From Telmatactis stephensoni (Eukaryota > Cnidaria > Anthozoa > Actiniaria > Isophelliidae): a DNA stretch of 64,000 nt. Both the position numbers and the translations under genes were made by a program. The stretch covers positions 1 to 64,000 of the forward strand of contig JALIZF010001334.1 of NCBI GenBank assembly GCA_029948255.1, written 5' to 3'. A model generated the notes under the pieces. It made no database searches and was not told the DNA's origin. It saw only the letters and a program-made list of their open reading frames with translations. Positions 22,520 through 32,700 of the stretch are shown here, in pieces. The number at the start of each line of letters is the position of its first letter. The first letter of the stretch is position 1.

Positions 22520-24070
22520 CAAATTTGGTGTTAATATTGAAGAACAAACGCGTACATGTAAACAACTACGAGCGTTGTTTTAAACGATGAGCTAAAAGTA
22601 TCAATCCAAATTTTAACTCACCTTAACTTATAAAATAACTTACCTTTGCTGATGTCTTAATCTGATTACGCTCTAGGGATAGTCCTGAAATAAGAAACGT
22701 GGATTCCAACTGAACATCTTCAGTGAGGCCGATCATTTCACTTTGCAACGGAAACAAAAATCCATATGTAATAGCGTACGTAACGGCTTGAAGCTTGGCT
22801 TAAAATAATCATGAAAATTTATTGATCCCTCTTCAATCGACTAGATTTTGATTGGTTCTTCTATCTCCCTGGGGAATTGGGACAAATCGATGGAGTAAAA
22901 CAATGCAGACAAGCTCGATGTTCCTGAAAACTTATTCTTTTATTTTCTCTTATATTCTATTTATTTACAAAACAGCTATTTTTTGATAACTGGACTCTGA
23001 TTGGTTCATTTCTTTCCCTGGGGAGTATTAGCATTACAATGAAACTTCGCCGAATAGACTACCCCAATTAGTCATTAAAATTATTAAGTGTCTAGGTAGC
23101 GCAGCGATCTAAGGTGATATCTAAAGGTATGGATTAGGGTCCGGATATTGTCTCCCTCCCTGGCCTTCGGGCTAAGATAACTGTAATATGTAGCACCGGG
23201 ATAGCGTGGATGGGGCCGAAATCTTCATCCGTAACGTAAGTCGATTCGATGTCTCAGCTTCTCAGAATGTCTCGGGAGAATCGTCCCAAAATTTCTTTCT
23301 TTTTTTTTCTTTTTACAGTCATTCATTCAGTCTGTTATTCTATTTCCGGGGGGTGCTCTTTAAGGGGTTACAGGTTTGATCCTCGTTGACGCCGGATTCT
23401 TTTCTGACTTCTTTTTATCTTCATATTTTCCGTTACTTTCCCAAGCTTTAAGTTAAAATTACATCTTTTTGAACTTGTTTTTAAATGTTTGGTGTTTTGA
23501 TATATTTTCTGATAAATTTCATTTTCATTTTTTATTTTTAATTATAATTATTCATATATCTTACTGCATTGTTTCTGTGGGGTGCATTTCCTAGACATTA
23601 CAAATTTCTTTCTTTTTTTCCTTTTTTCCTTTTCTTTTTTCGAATATCAGAACTTTTTTCCTCGCAAGTGATAATATTTTAACTTTTAAATACCTATTTG
23701 AATAATAAAATTGGAAACCATTTCTTACAAAATTCCTGACTTACATGAGAATTTGTCCCCGTAGCATGAATTCAAATCGCTTGCTTTGATTTTATGCGTC
23801 AGGTAGCAAATGCATACAATTATTTTATCCTACACTAAGCCCACACCATAGAAAATACAGCAACTAAAATAATGGCAATGTGTCATGGGAAGAGACTGCA
23901 TTCGCTATGGTGTGGGATAAATACGATTTATATAATAATTGGCATATTACGCGCGCTCTGATTGGTCGAACAACCATGTGTGACTAGAGTACACACACAT
24001 AGATGGCGTCATCGAATCTTACGCGCGCTCTGATTGGTTGGAATGTTTCGATAAATATTATATAAAACAG
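22520..24070. other. Non-genic, AT-rich
   Basis: No gene supported. A splice-bounded candidate at about 22643-22684 on the minus strand is noted among the rejected items. Around 23940-24050 two copies of cgcgcgctctgattggt occur. Confidence 0.4.
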
Positions 24071-24074
24071 ATAG

Positions 24075-24256
24075 ATTCCATTTTTCCGTGCGTCTGTACT
24101 CTAATCGATGCACAGAAGACGTCAAAATGTGGTGAGAACAACAGTCACGCCACTCGACTTCGTCTCGTGGCGTACTTTTTTGTTCTCAACACATTTTGAC
24201 GTCATCTGTGCATCGATTAGAGTACAGACGCACGGAAAAATGGAATCTATTTGTTA
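24075..24256. repeat. Inverted-repeat element
   Basis: The arms around gattccatttttccgtgcgt and acgcacggaaaaatggaatc, including catcgattagagtac and its partner, are near-perfect reverse complements of about 65-70 bp. The intervening loop is short. A MITE-like element. Confidence 0.85.
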
Positions 24257-24261
24257 AATAA

Positions 24262-24492
24262 TGCCTGGTTCACGCTAACGACGCAAGACGACGCAAGACA
24301 ACGGAAAACCACGCAAGACCACGCACGATGACTCAACACAACGCATGCAAGACGACGCAAGACGAAGCAAGGCAACGCAAGACGACGTAAGACAACGAAA
24401 GACAACGCAAGACGACGCAAGACAACACAAGACAACGAAAGACGACGCAAGACGAAGCAAGACGACGCAAGACGACGCAAGCCCGCGCAAGA
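24262..24492. repeat. Decamer minisatellite (acgcaagacg)n
   Basis: About 20 imperfect copies of a 10-base unit. The long reading frames on both strands across it, rich in Ser/Cys/Val/Leu or Arg/Lys/Thr/Asp, are products of the repeat. Confidence 0.92.
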
Positions 24493-24919
24493 AAAATAAA
24501 ACCTTCCGTTCTTTTGCGTTAGCGTTTATGCTTGCATCGCTACTTTTACAAGTGAAAACACGAACTTGGCGTTGTCTTGCTTCGATAGTGAAAACCAGGC
24601 TATCGTTTTCACTGTTCTCCGATTGTGCTGTATGTGCCACCTGATCGACGTACACCAGAACGTTCCATTTGCACGCAAATAGGGGTGAGGGGAGGAGACG
24701 GATGAGGGAAAGAGGCAACAAGCTATCCCTGAGTTCCGAGACTTAAAAAAGCATTAATCTTTATTTTTGAACTCAATATTTGCCGTGATGTTTGAAAACA
24801 TCAGTCATTTTGAGTGCATTTCTAACAGGGTATATTTGGCTTTCAACCTGGAAATGACCGCTAAATTATTACGCGTTACTAGACATAATCCACAGATAAT
24901 CATACTGTGTACTGTGATC

Positions 24920-25095
24920 TAGAAACTTTGTTGTATTCTGTGAGAGATTGTTGTGTTCAGTGAAAGGTTGTGTTCAGTGAAAGCTTGTGTTCTACGAAAC
25001 TTTGTGTTCAGTGAAAGATTGTTGTGTTCCACGAGACTTTGTTGTGTTCTGTGAAAGATTGTTGTGTTAATTCCATAAAACTTTGTTGTGTTTTC
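24920..25095. repeat. Minisatellite of ttgttgtgttc...gtgaaag units
   Basis: Seven to eight imperfect copies, about 20-26 bases each, of a unit containing tgtgttcagtgaaag. No gene. Confidence 0.85.
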
Positions 25096-25627
25096 AAAGG
25101 AATTTTGCATATGATTGTGTTTTGCCCCTGTGGGTCACCGCAGGTTAGTAACATTTGAAGAGTTTCATGATGCAAAGCCGGGCGCTAATCAAGCCGAGTG
25201 CTTCTCAACACTTCTTACAATTTTCTTCTTACAATTCCCAAGTGCTTCTATAACTCAACATAGCACTGCTGCCGAGTTTTCTATTTCTTTTATAAAATAC
25301 AATTGAAGTTTTATTTTCTTTTTTCGTTGGAGAAAGTTTGAAAATGTGCGCGCGCGTGCTGTGTGTTCTCATAGAGAACGCGCGACACGCGTCCTTTGGC
25401 CAATCAGAGCGCATAGTTATTTTATAAAATTATATAATGATCATGATGACCTATATATATTTGCTTAGTTCTCTCATCCTTATTTGGTAAAATTACGTCA
25501 TAGTTACATAATAAAGTACCATAAACCATCCATTGCTTACAAAAATACTTTATTGGGCTCTAAAAAGTGTTACATTCTTAGTGAATTCATTCTGATTTAT
25601 TATGTGAAATACTAACAAACTTGATTT

Positions 25628-25978
25628 TTACAACACTTGATACTAATCTCGCGATCTGATTGGTTGATTAGAGTGTGTCAATAGGAGGACAGACACACTG
25701 CTGACGCGTTTCAGCGCGCGCGCTCGTTCTGTTGCCCCGTTTGAAAAGGATTTTTTAACTTTTATCTCAAATAATTGTTGTAAAAAACGAATTGAAGATG
25801 GTTTTGAGTTGTCTGTCCTCTTATTGACACACTCTTGACGCCATAAAATGTTCAAAACTTTTCAGTGAAACCACTCGCTGCGCTCGTGATTCCACTTGAG
25901 TTTTGAACATTTTATGACGTCAAGAGTGTGTCAATAAGAGGACAGACAACTCAAAACCATCTTCAATTTGTTAAATAG
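25628..25978 (-). mobile_element. Foldback element, first copy
   Basis: The core at about 25793-25973 is a palindrome whose arms carry ttgagttgtctgtcctctta and its complement. A flank extends to 25628 with cgcgatctgattggtt. The same element lies in the opposite orientation at 42045-42397. Both contain a nearly identical 70-codon frame (minus strand here, 25643-25855). It shows only that the copies are similar, not that a protein is made. Confidence 0.85.
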
Positions 25979-26029
25979 ACGCTCAGTAATGGAAATGAAG
26001 TAGAACGTACTTGTTCCATTTTTCCGTAC

Positions 26030-26266
26030 ACCTATTAGTTCAGAACTGGACCCACTTTATCTTCGCGCGCGCGGCCAAAATTTAAAATTGGAGCGAGCGA
26101 TGTAACGCTAACGGACGCGATAAAGTGGGGTCCAGGCAAATTTCCCTGGACCCACTTTTCTCAATTTTCTTCGAATGCGCGCGCGCTTCTTTTATTTCTT
26201 CGTTCACTGTTTATTGTATATAATTGTTATTGAGAAAAGTGGGTCCAGTTCTGGACTATGCACCTA
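26030..26266. mobile_element. MITE with agaactggacccactttatc termini
   Basis: Complete copy: the left terminus cagaactggacccacttt is matched in reverse by aaagtgggtccagttctgg at the right. An inner repeat of the same end (tggacccactttt, about 26149) suggests an internal duplication. Related copies: 48745-49040, and a solo end at about 30764-30783. Confidence 0.85.
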
Positions 26267-27051
26267 TAACAACATAATCTCAATTTGACTTGTGAAACCC
26301 TACGAATAACGTAAGCACTTGATCACCATGAATGCATTTTAACGTATGAACGTAAGGGGAATCGATATTTTTGGTGATTACGTGCAATTTGGTATTGTTG
26401 GAAGGTAACAACCTGAATGATGACAAAACGTTTTTTAAATCGAAAACTGCACAGCATAACTATTTCTGAAACCTTATTTTGCATTCAGAACGTCGATATC
26501 AAGTTTGAAGTGTTCTACAATGATAGAAACTGATAAAACAAATATTAATAATCCAATAATAAAGTCAAGCTGTATCTCAAGGTTTCAAAAATACATCTAT
26601 GAACTTGTAAACAATGTCGTTCTCCCCTACACTACAAACCAGGGCGCCACTCTACTAACCCCTCCCTCCCCCACTTCTAACCAGCCCCAGCAAAACATAC
26701 TATATCCTTAATAGAACAAGCTTTTTGTGAAGACTTGACTATATATTGAAAGAAGACAATGTTTCGCTGCAATGGCTACAAAATAAGAAATAAGAATAGT
26801 AATAAGAATAATGAATGTTTTCTTCGGGATATTCACGATGCATGTTGTACATTCGTATGAAACTATACAAAGTCTGTAGAGAAATCGAATTTGGTGTCTT
26901 TGATGAACCTATTTCTTGGTAAAAAATTCTTGAATATAATTGCACGTAGGAGACTTCAATGTGAAGAACGTTTCCGTTTCCTTACCCCTACGCCCTAAGT
27001 TGATCGCAGTGCGCCCATTGATTATTCTTATGGAGGAAAACACTATAAAAA

Positions 27052-27066
27052 CGAGACCCTCCTTTG
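27052..27066. repeat. 15-bp direct repeat, left target-site copy
   Basis: The word cgagaccctcctttg occurs here and at 28821-28835, one on each side of the Penelope-like palindrome. The copies are perfect. Confidence 0.8.
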
Positions 27067-27190
27067 ATAATTTATTTGGTTGTCTCTAGCTTAGTTATTT
27101 TGATGAAAAGTTTTACAGACGTTTCGGTCCAAACGCGGACCTTCTTCAGTGTGACAAAAACGTTTGCACGCGCGATTATAACGGTAACAA

Positions 27191-27922
27191 TTAGCGCGCG
27201 CGAGATTTGTAAGAATTTACAAGAGTTCTATAAATGTCTGGAATTTGGATTCGATCGTTCCTTGATTTGTCATCAAGGTCCGAATACCAAGCTTCTAAAA
27301 AGAGCCTTTGATGGAAATCGCTCTCCTTGTCCACCGTTCTAGTGTTTCTAAAGTCAAAGTCATGTCCTGTTTCGTTAGCATGTTGAGCGATCTTAGATGA
27401 TGGTTGGTTGTGGCATACTGCCCTCCTATGCTCAGCAATTCTTGTATGCAAGGACCTTTCCGTCTGACCGTAGTATACAAAGTCACAATCTTGACATTTG
27501 ATCATGTAGACAACTCCAGTCGTGAGCGCTGGGTCTTTTTTACTTTTAGGTCGTGGAAACGAATTGGTGATCTTTATTACAGGTTTGTGGGCGATTTTTA
27601 TGTTGTATGCTTTAAGAACTCTGCTGATCTTTTCAGAGACGCCGTTCACATAGGGTACCAAGATTGTCTTGACTGGTTCTTTATTGTCGCCATTCACCGC
27701 GGTATGGTTGTTAGAGCCATCTGTCATCATGCTCCTTTCACATTTTCGTATGAAATGGGCTGGGTAGTTGTTGTCCCGCAGCACGTTTTTAACATAAGAC
27801 AACTCGGCTTCCTTTTCTTCTTCAGTTGATGGTATTTCTTTGGCGCGACGAATGAGCGTTGTTACTACTGATCTTTTATGTGTAGCAGGATGGTGAGAAT
27901 GAAAATCAAGGTATCTTTCAGT
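27191..27922 (-). CDS. Penelope-like GIY-YIG endonuclease fragment (left arm)
   Basis: Mirror image of the right-arm frame: 244 codons open from the palindrome centre to the stop, no start of its own. It starts in the motif ERYLDFHSHHP at the end of the reverse transcriptase, then a linker, and then the GIY-YIG nuclease (GVVYMIKCQDC, VYYGQT, RIAEHRRA) and a C-terminal tail. The reverse-transcriptase catalytic core is missing, so this copy is not autonomous. Confidence 0.85.
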   Translation of the reverse strand, partial: TERYLDFHSHHPATHKRSVVTTLIRRAKEIPSTEEEKEAELSYVKNVLRDNNYPAHFIRKCERSMMTDGSNNHTAVNGDNKEPVKTILVPYVNGVSEKISRVLKAYNIKIAHKPVIKITNSFPRPKSKKDPALTTGVVYMIKCQDCDFVYYGQTERSLHTRIAEHRRAVCHNQPSSKIAQHANETGHDFDFRNTRTVDKESDFHQRLFLEAWYSDLDDKSRNDRIQIPDIYRTLVNSYKSRAR

Positions 27923-27930
27923 GTGCGTAC

Positions 27931-28662
27931 ACTGAAAGATACCTTGATTTTCATTCTCACCATCCTGCTACACATAAAAGATCAGTAGTAACAACGCTCA
28001 TTCGTCGCGCCAAAGAAATACCATCAACTGAAGAAGAAAAGGAAGCCGAGTTGTCTTATGTTAAAAACGTGCTGCGGGACAACAACTACCCAGCCCATTT
28101 CATACGAAAATGTGAAAGGAGCATGATGACAGATGGCTCTAACAACCATACCGCGGTGAATGGCGACAATAAAGAACCAGTCAAGACAATCTTGGTACCC
28201 TATGTGAACGGCGTCTCTGAAAAGATCAGCAGAGTTCTTAAAGCATACAACATAAAAATCGCCCACAAACCTGTAATAAAGATCACCAATTCGTTTCCAC
28301 GACCTAAAAGTAAAAAAGACCCAGCGCTCACGACTGGAGTTGTCTACATGATCAAATGTCAAGATTGTGACTTTGTATACTACGGTCAGACGGAAAGGTC
28401 CTTGCATACAAGAATTGCTGAGCATAGGAGGGCAGTATGCCACAACCAACCATCATCTAAGATCGCTCAACATGCTAACGAAACAGGACATGACTTTGAC
28501 TTTAGAAACACTAGAACGGTGGACAAGGAGAGCGATTTCCATCAAAGGCTCTTTTTAGAAGCTTGGTATTCGGACCTTGATGACAAATCAAGGAACGATC
28601 GAATCCAAATTCCAGACATTTATAGAACTCTTGTAAATTCTTACAAATCTCGCGCGCGCTAA
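27931..28662 (+). CDS. Penelope-like GIY-YIG endonuclease fragment (right arm)
   Basis: 244 open codons with no upstream start. Order: ERYLDFHSHHP (end of the RT region); a Lys/Glu-rich linker; KILVPYV-type sequence as TILVPYVNGVSEKI; the nuclease core with GVVYMIKC (GIY position), DFVYYGQTERS (YIG position) and the conserved Arg in RIAEHRRA; then FLEAWYS and a short tail. In Penelope-like elements this nuclease nicks the target for reverse transcription. The frame is uninterrupted and the same as the left arm's at protein level. Truncated and probably inactive. Confidence 0.88.
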   Translation, partial: TERYLDFHSHHPATHKRSVVTTLIRRAKEIPSTEEEKEAELSYVKNVLRDNNYPAHFIRKCERSMMTDGSNNHTAVNGDNKEPVKTILVPYVNGVSEKISRVLKAYNIKIAHKPVIKITNSFPRPKSKKDPALTTGVVYMIKCQDCDFVYYGQTERSLHTRIAEHRRAVCHNQPSSKIAQHANETGHDFDFRNTRTVDKESDFHQRLFLEAWYSDLDDKSRNDRIQIPDIYRTLVNSYKSRAR

Positions 28663-28820
28663 TTGTTACCGTTATAATCGCGCGTGCAAACGTTTTTGTC
28701 ACACTGAAGAAGGTCCGCGTTTGGACCGAAACGTCTGTAAAACTTTTCATCAAAATAACTAAGCTAGAGACAACCAAATAAATTATCATGAATGATCCTA
28801 GCTGCAAATTCAAAATATTT

Positions 28821-28835
28821 CGAGACCCTCCTTTG
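28821..28835. repeat. 15-bp direct repeat, right target-site copy
   Basis: Second copy of cgagaccctcctttg. It starts 33 bases after the end of the palindrome. The extra 32 bases may be more of the element's 3' end, absent from the left arm. Confidence 0.75.
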
Positions 28836-28899
28836 TCTAATTGAGAATAAGTTACAACAAAATACTATAACGTTATCTTGTGGGTTGGTTTCATATTAT

Positions 28900-29015
28900 G
28901 ACAAAGAAGATCCTTCGACCATTTTTGAAGAATTTTTTAATCCGATGATGGGCGCTTAGCCTGAAAACTCGGATTAAAGAATTCTTAAAAAATGGTTGAA
29001 GAATCTTCTTGTCAT
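28900..29015. repeat. Inverted repeat with aaattttttaatccga arms
   Basis: Left arm agatccttcgaccattttt...; right arm aaaaatggttgaagaatctt. They pair across a short loop around gatgatgggcgctta. A small MITE-like hairpin. Confidence 0.7.
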
Positions 29016-29730
29016 AACAAAACATTCGTTAATAAGTTAGCAATTCTAATAAAATACAATGTGCTGTTGAACGCTATGAATAAATACATTACTCCTCCAT
29101 TTTATGTGAGTAAAATGAGGACTTGCCACAGTAAAAGTTGGCTTGTCCCAATTAAACTGAGCTGATCAATCGACTAACTTGGCATGTGCTCAACGCATTT
29201 CTAACTAAAAATCATTTGGCACACGCTAAGTTGGACGTTTGATCCAATAATAATATTAATGATTACATATATCCCAGATAGACAACGCAAGTGATGCAAT
29301 AAATTATTTTGCTGAACTACACTGTGATAAAAATTCAAATTGTACTCTTCAATGTAAGCTGTACGCAACTGGTTATCACTCTTGCTTGGGATTTGATGCA
29401 CCAAAACCTCGGTGGCTAAATATTGTGCCTAAATTTAGAGTCTCCACACTGCTGGAATTAAGACTATGAGAATATGAAAACATCACGCCATTGACCATGA
29501 CCGTGTCGTCATGTCCTTTTTCAGGCAGCAGTTCCGTGCTGTGCCATACTTATGCCACACCTAAATCTGCTCCTAACGCAGGTGTCCAATACTACTCTTT
29601 AAATCTTGTTTAAAAACACTTGAAATATATACATATAATGTGAATGGCTGCCGTCTTTAATAAAGCAGCTAAAAATTAAATGTGTGCAATATTCACATAC
29701 AAGGAAAATACAAAACTAAACTCGATGGAA
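29016..29730. other. 3' flank of the TMC gene
   Basis: No other gene was seen between the last repeat and the TMC stop codon at 29731. This interval should hold the TMC 3' UTR, although no clear AATAAA was found on the minus strand close to the stop. Confidence 0.4.
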
Positions 29731-32700
29731 TTAGAAATTCAAATTGCCTGCTGGTTGAACATGGGTTTCTCGGGTGCCTTGAGATTCGACCTCATCATGA
29801 TCATCATCATCATCTCCTGCTTGTGGTCCAGTCCTTGCTGATGAAATAAGTTTCTCCATCAAGTACCTTTTGTCACGGCCCTCCTGTGTACGAAAACAAT
29901 TATTGTCACAACGAATTTGAAATTTACAGTAAAACCTCTAAACGTAGGACTTCCAACTTGAGGACGTATTTAGTGGTGGTTTTGGAGAGGTGGTCGTTGT
30001 ACAGAGGTTTCAATATAGAGTAAATGTATGGATCAGATCGATGGTGAAGACCTAAGATGCTGGCCGTTATAGAGAGTTGGTCGTTGTACAGAGGTTTTAA
30101 TATAGAGTAAATGTATGGATCAGATCGATGGTGAAGACCTAAGATGCTGGCCGTTATAGAGAGTTGGTCGTTGTACAGAGGTTTTAATATAGAGTAAATG
30201 TATGGATCAGATCGATGGTGAAGACCTAAGATGCCGGCCGTTGTAGAGAGTTGGTCGTTGTATATACAGAGGTGTCAATATAGAGTAAATGTATGGATCA
30301 GATCGATGGTGAAGACCTAAGATGCTGGCCGTTATAGAGAGTTGGTCGTTGTATAGAGGTTTTAATATAGAGTAAATGTATGGATCAGATCGATGGTGAA
30401 GACCTAAGATGCTGGCCGTTATAGAGAGTTGGTCGTTGTACAGAGGTTTTAATATAGAGTAAATGTATGGATCAGATCGATGGTGAAGACCTAAGATGCT
30501 GGCCGTTATAGAGAGTTGGTCGTTGTATAGAGGTTTTAATATAGAGTAAATGTATGGATCAGATCGATGGCCAAGACCTAAGATACTAGTCGTTGTAGAG
30601 AATTGGCCGTTGTAAATGTATGAATCAGATTGATGGTGAGGACTTAAGATGCTGGCCATTGCAGAGAAGTGGCCTTTAGTGGAAGTACGATTGTATTTTA
30701 CAGAAAGTGGACGAAATATATTGACATCAACAAATTTGGGCACCCATGTTCCTTTTATTCCAGAACTGGACCCACTTTATCTATGTGCATGATGTTCACA
30801 CTAGAAGACAGGGTCATCGTCCAGACTGACAAGTGGTCTCAGACAAATAAATGAACGGGACAGATGCAGTTTGAGACACAAATGCAGTCTGGTTTTGCCC
30901 TGGGAGAGAGGGGGAGGGATGATAATTTTTGGTGACGCCTCTTTTGTCTGGTCGGACAAACAAATCATTAAAATCACGATTTAAAATCACACCCAATGAG
31001 CAGAAGGTTGCAGCATCAAGTGGGCAAGGGAAGACTTAAATTCTCAATTTCTCTATGCTATGCAGGCTAAGATTGTGCAAGCAATATAATGTACAAGAAG
31101 CTCGCCTTAGTGAATTGGACACTCAGCTGGATTGTGGTCATCGTTGAAGAAAAACTTAAACTCACATGTGAACAAGTGAGAATGTGTGAATGGACAACAG
31201 AGAGTACTTACCAAAACCAGTTGATCTTTTAACATTTCAATCATTTGCACATGGACTTTGATCATGGAGCGGAAGTAGTAGATAAGTAAGCTGTTCAAGA
31301 CAAAGAGATGGATTTATTTATTTGTTTGTTTGTTTGTTTACATGCTTTAAATTTTCCTCTATGATAATTAATGCGATAAAGAGTTTGTGAATGGCTTGCA
31401 CTTATGCTTGTGTCACTAGTGTGAGCCGTGCCATGGAAGAAGAATAATGCACGGAGTCAACAAAACAAACATGTTATTGGTCTTGGTCACTAAGGACAGG
31501 AAGGTCACTAAGGACAGGAAGGTCACTAAGGACAGGATGGTCACTAAGGACAGGAAGGTCACTAAGGACAGGAAGGTCACTAAGGACAGGAAGGTCACTA
31601 AGGACAGGATGGTCACTAAGGACAGGATGGTCACTAAGGACAGGATGGTCACTAAGGACAGGATGGTCACTAAGGACAGGATGGTCACTAAGGACAGGAT
31701 GGTCACTAAGGACAGGATGGTCACTAAGGACAGGATGGTCACTAAGGACAGGATGGTCACTAAGGACAGGAAGGTCACTAAGGACAGGATGGTCACTAAG
31801 GACAGGATGGTCACTAAGGACAGGATGGTCACTAAGGACAGGATGGTCACTAAGGACAGGATGGTCACTAAGGACAGGATGGTCACTAAGGACAGGAAGG
31901 TCACTAAGGACAGGATGGTCACTAAGGACAGGAAGGTCACTAAGGACAGGAAGACAGGGAACAACTAGAAATAACACACAAGAAAGAAAATCTGGAAGGT
32001 GCTGATTGCATGGGTTGTTATGAGGACCCCTTATGATTCTCTGGAGGAGGTGGAAGTAAAAACAATTAGTGATTAATTATGAAATTTTTCTTACAAGAAA
32101 ACCATAAGTCCAGGAAATATGAAGGCAGCGGTGCTGATGTAGTTGATGACTCCTTTTATAGCTGCTGGCCAAGTGTTGATGACTTTAACGAGTTCATCAA
32201 TGATTTCACGATCTTCACAGAAACCATTTCTGAAAAAAAAAAATCCTTTGGTTATCAACACCAAAAAACAACCATCAACACTTCCTTATAAAATCAATTT
32301 GTCATCACTATAGCTTATGCTTTTGTTCTTTTTTGTCTTTTGTTGCTATTAATTGTTCTCTTTTGTATTATGGTCACCACCACCACCATCATCATCATGC
32401 CATCACCATAACTTCTAGCATCATGCTCATCATCATCAACCCTTGATAGGTAATCATGCTAACATCATTTCACTGTCATCATCATCATCATCATCATCAT
32501 GGCCACCCATTTACTCATTTGCATACTGACCTGAAAGGACCATGGCAAGAAGGCCGAACCCTACAAATTAAATTGAATTGCATTATTAGTTATCGGTATT
32601 GTATGAACATCAGATGATGTATACTACTGAAATCACTAGACGTTTCAATTGATGCTAACAGTCGAGTGATTTGAGTAGTATTTTGAGTGTACATACTTGG

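Larger units (their letters stand above)
27065..28788. mobile_element. Penelope-like retroelement as a 1.7-kb palindrome
   Basis: Two copies of the 3' end of a Penelope-like element face each other around a 4-base centre (27925-27928). Every position pair checked sums to 55853, so the 860-bp arms have no relative indel, and their proteins are identical. Each arm is cut at its 5' side in the late reverse-transcriptase region and keeps the GIY-YIG endonuclease and a 3' UTR. The palindrome is bounded by a 15-bp direct repeat. On the right, 32 extra bases lie between the arm end and that repeat. Penelope-like elements are known for 5' truncation and inverted copies, but such perfection also allows a very young insertion or an assembly fold-back. 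Confidence 0.88.

Noticed and set aside
22643..22684. Splice-bounded candidate exon on the minus strand (LSLERNQIKTSAK)
   Set aside because: Good acceptor and donor but only 42 bases, no partner exon found, and no known motif.
24247..24721. 148-codon and 77-codon minus-strand frames rich in Cys/Val/Ser
   Set aside because: Created by the decamer minisatellite.
25643..25855. 70-codon frame conserved between two loci
   Set aside because: Both loci are copies of the same foldback element; similarity reflects recent transposition.
30207..30743. 178-codon frame with DPYIYSILKPLYN repeats
   Set aside because: 87-bp minisatellite in the last TMC intron.
30764..30783. Solo cagaactggacccacttt word in TMC intron 17
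   Set aside because: Only one terminus of the MITE family; no second end nearby, so not listed as an element.
31487..31950. CRISPR-like regular repeat
   Set aside because: Units are contiguous with no unique spacers, in an animal intron.
31416..31977. Frames of 167-182 codons on both strands with VTKDRM or LSLVT repeats
   Set aside because: 18-bp minisatellite inside a TMC intron; frames on both strands are expected from a period divisible by three.
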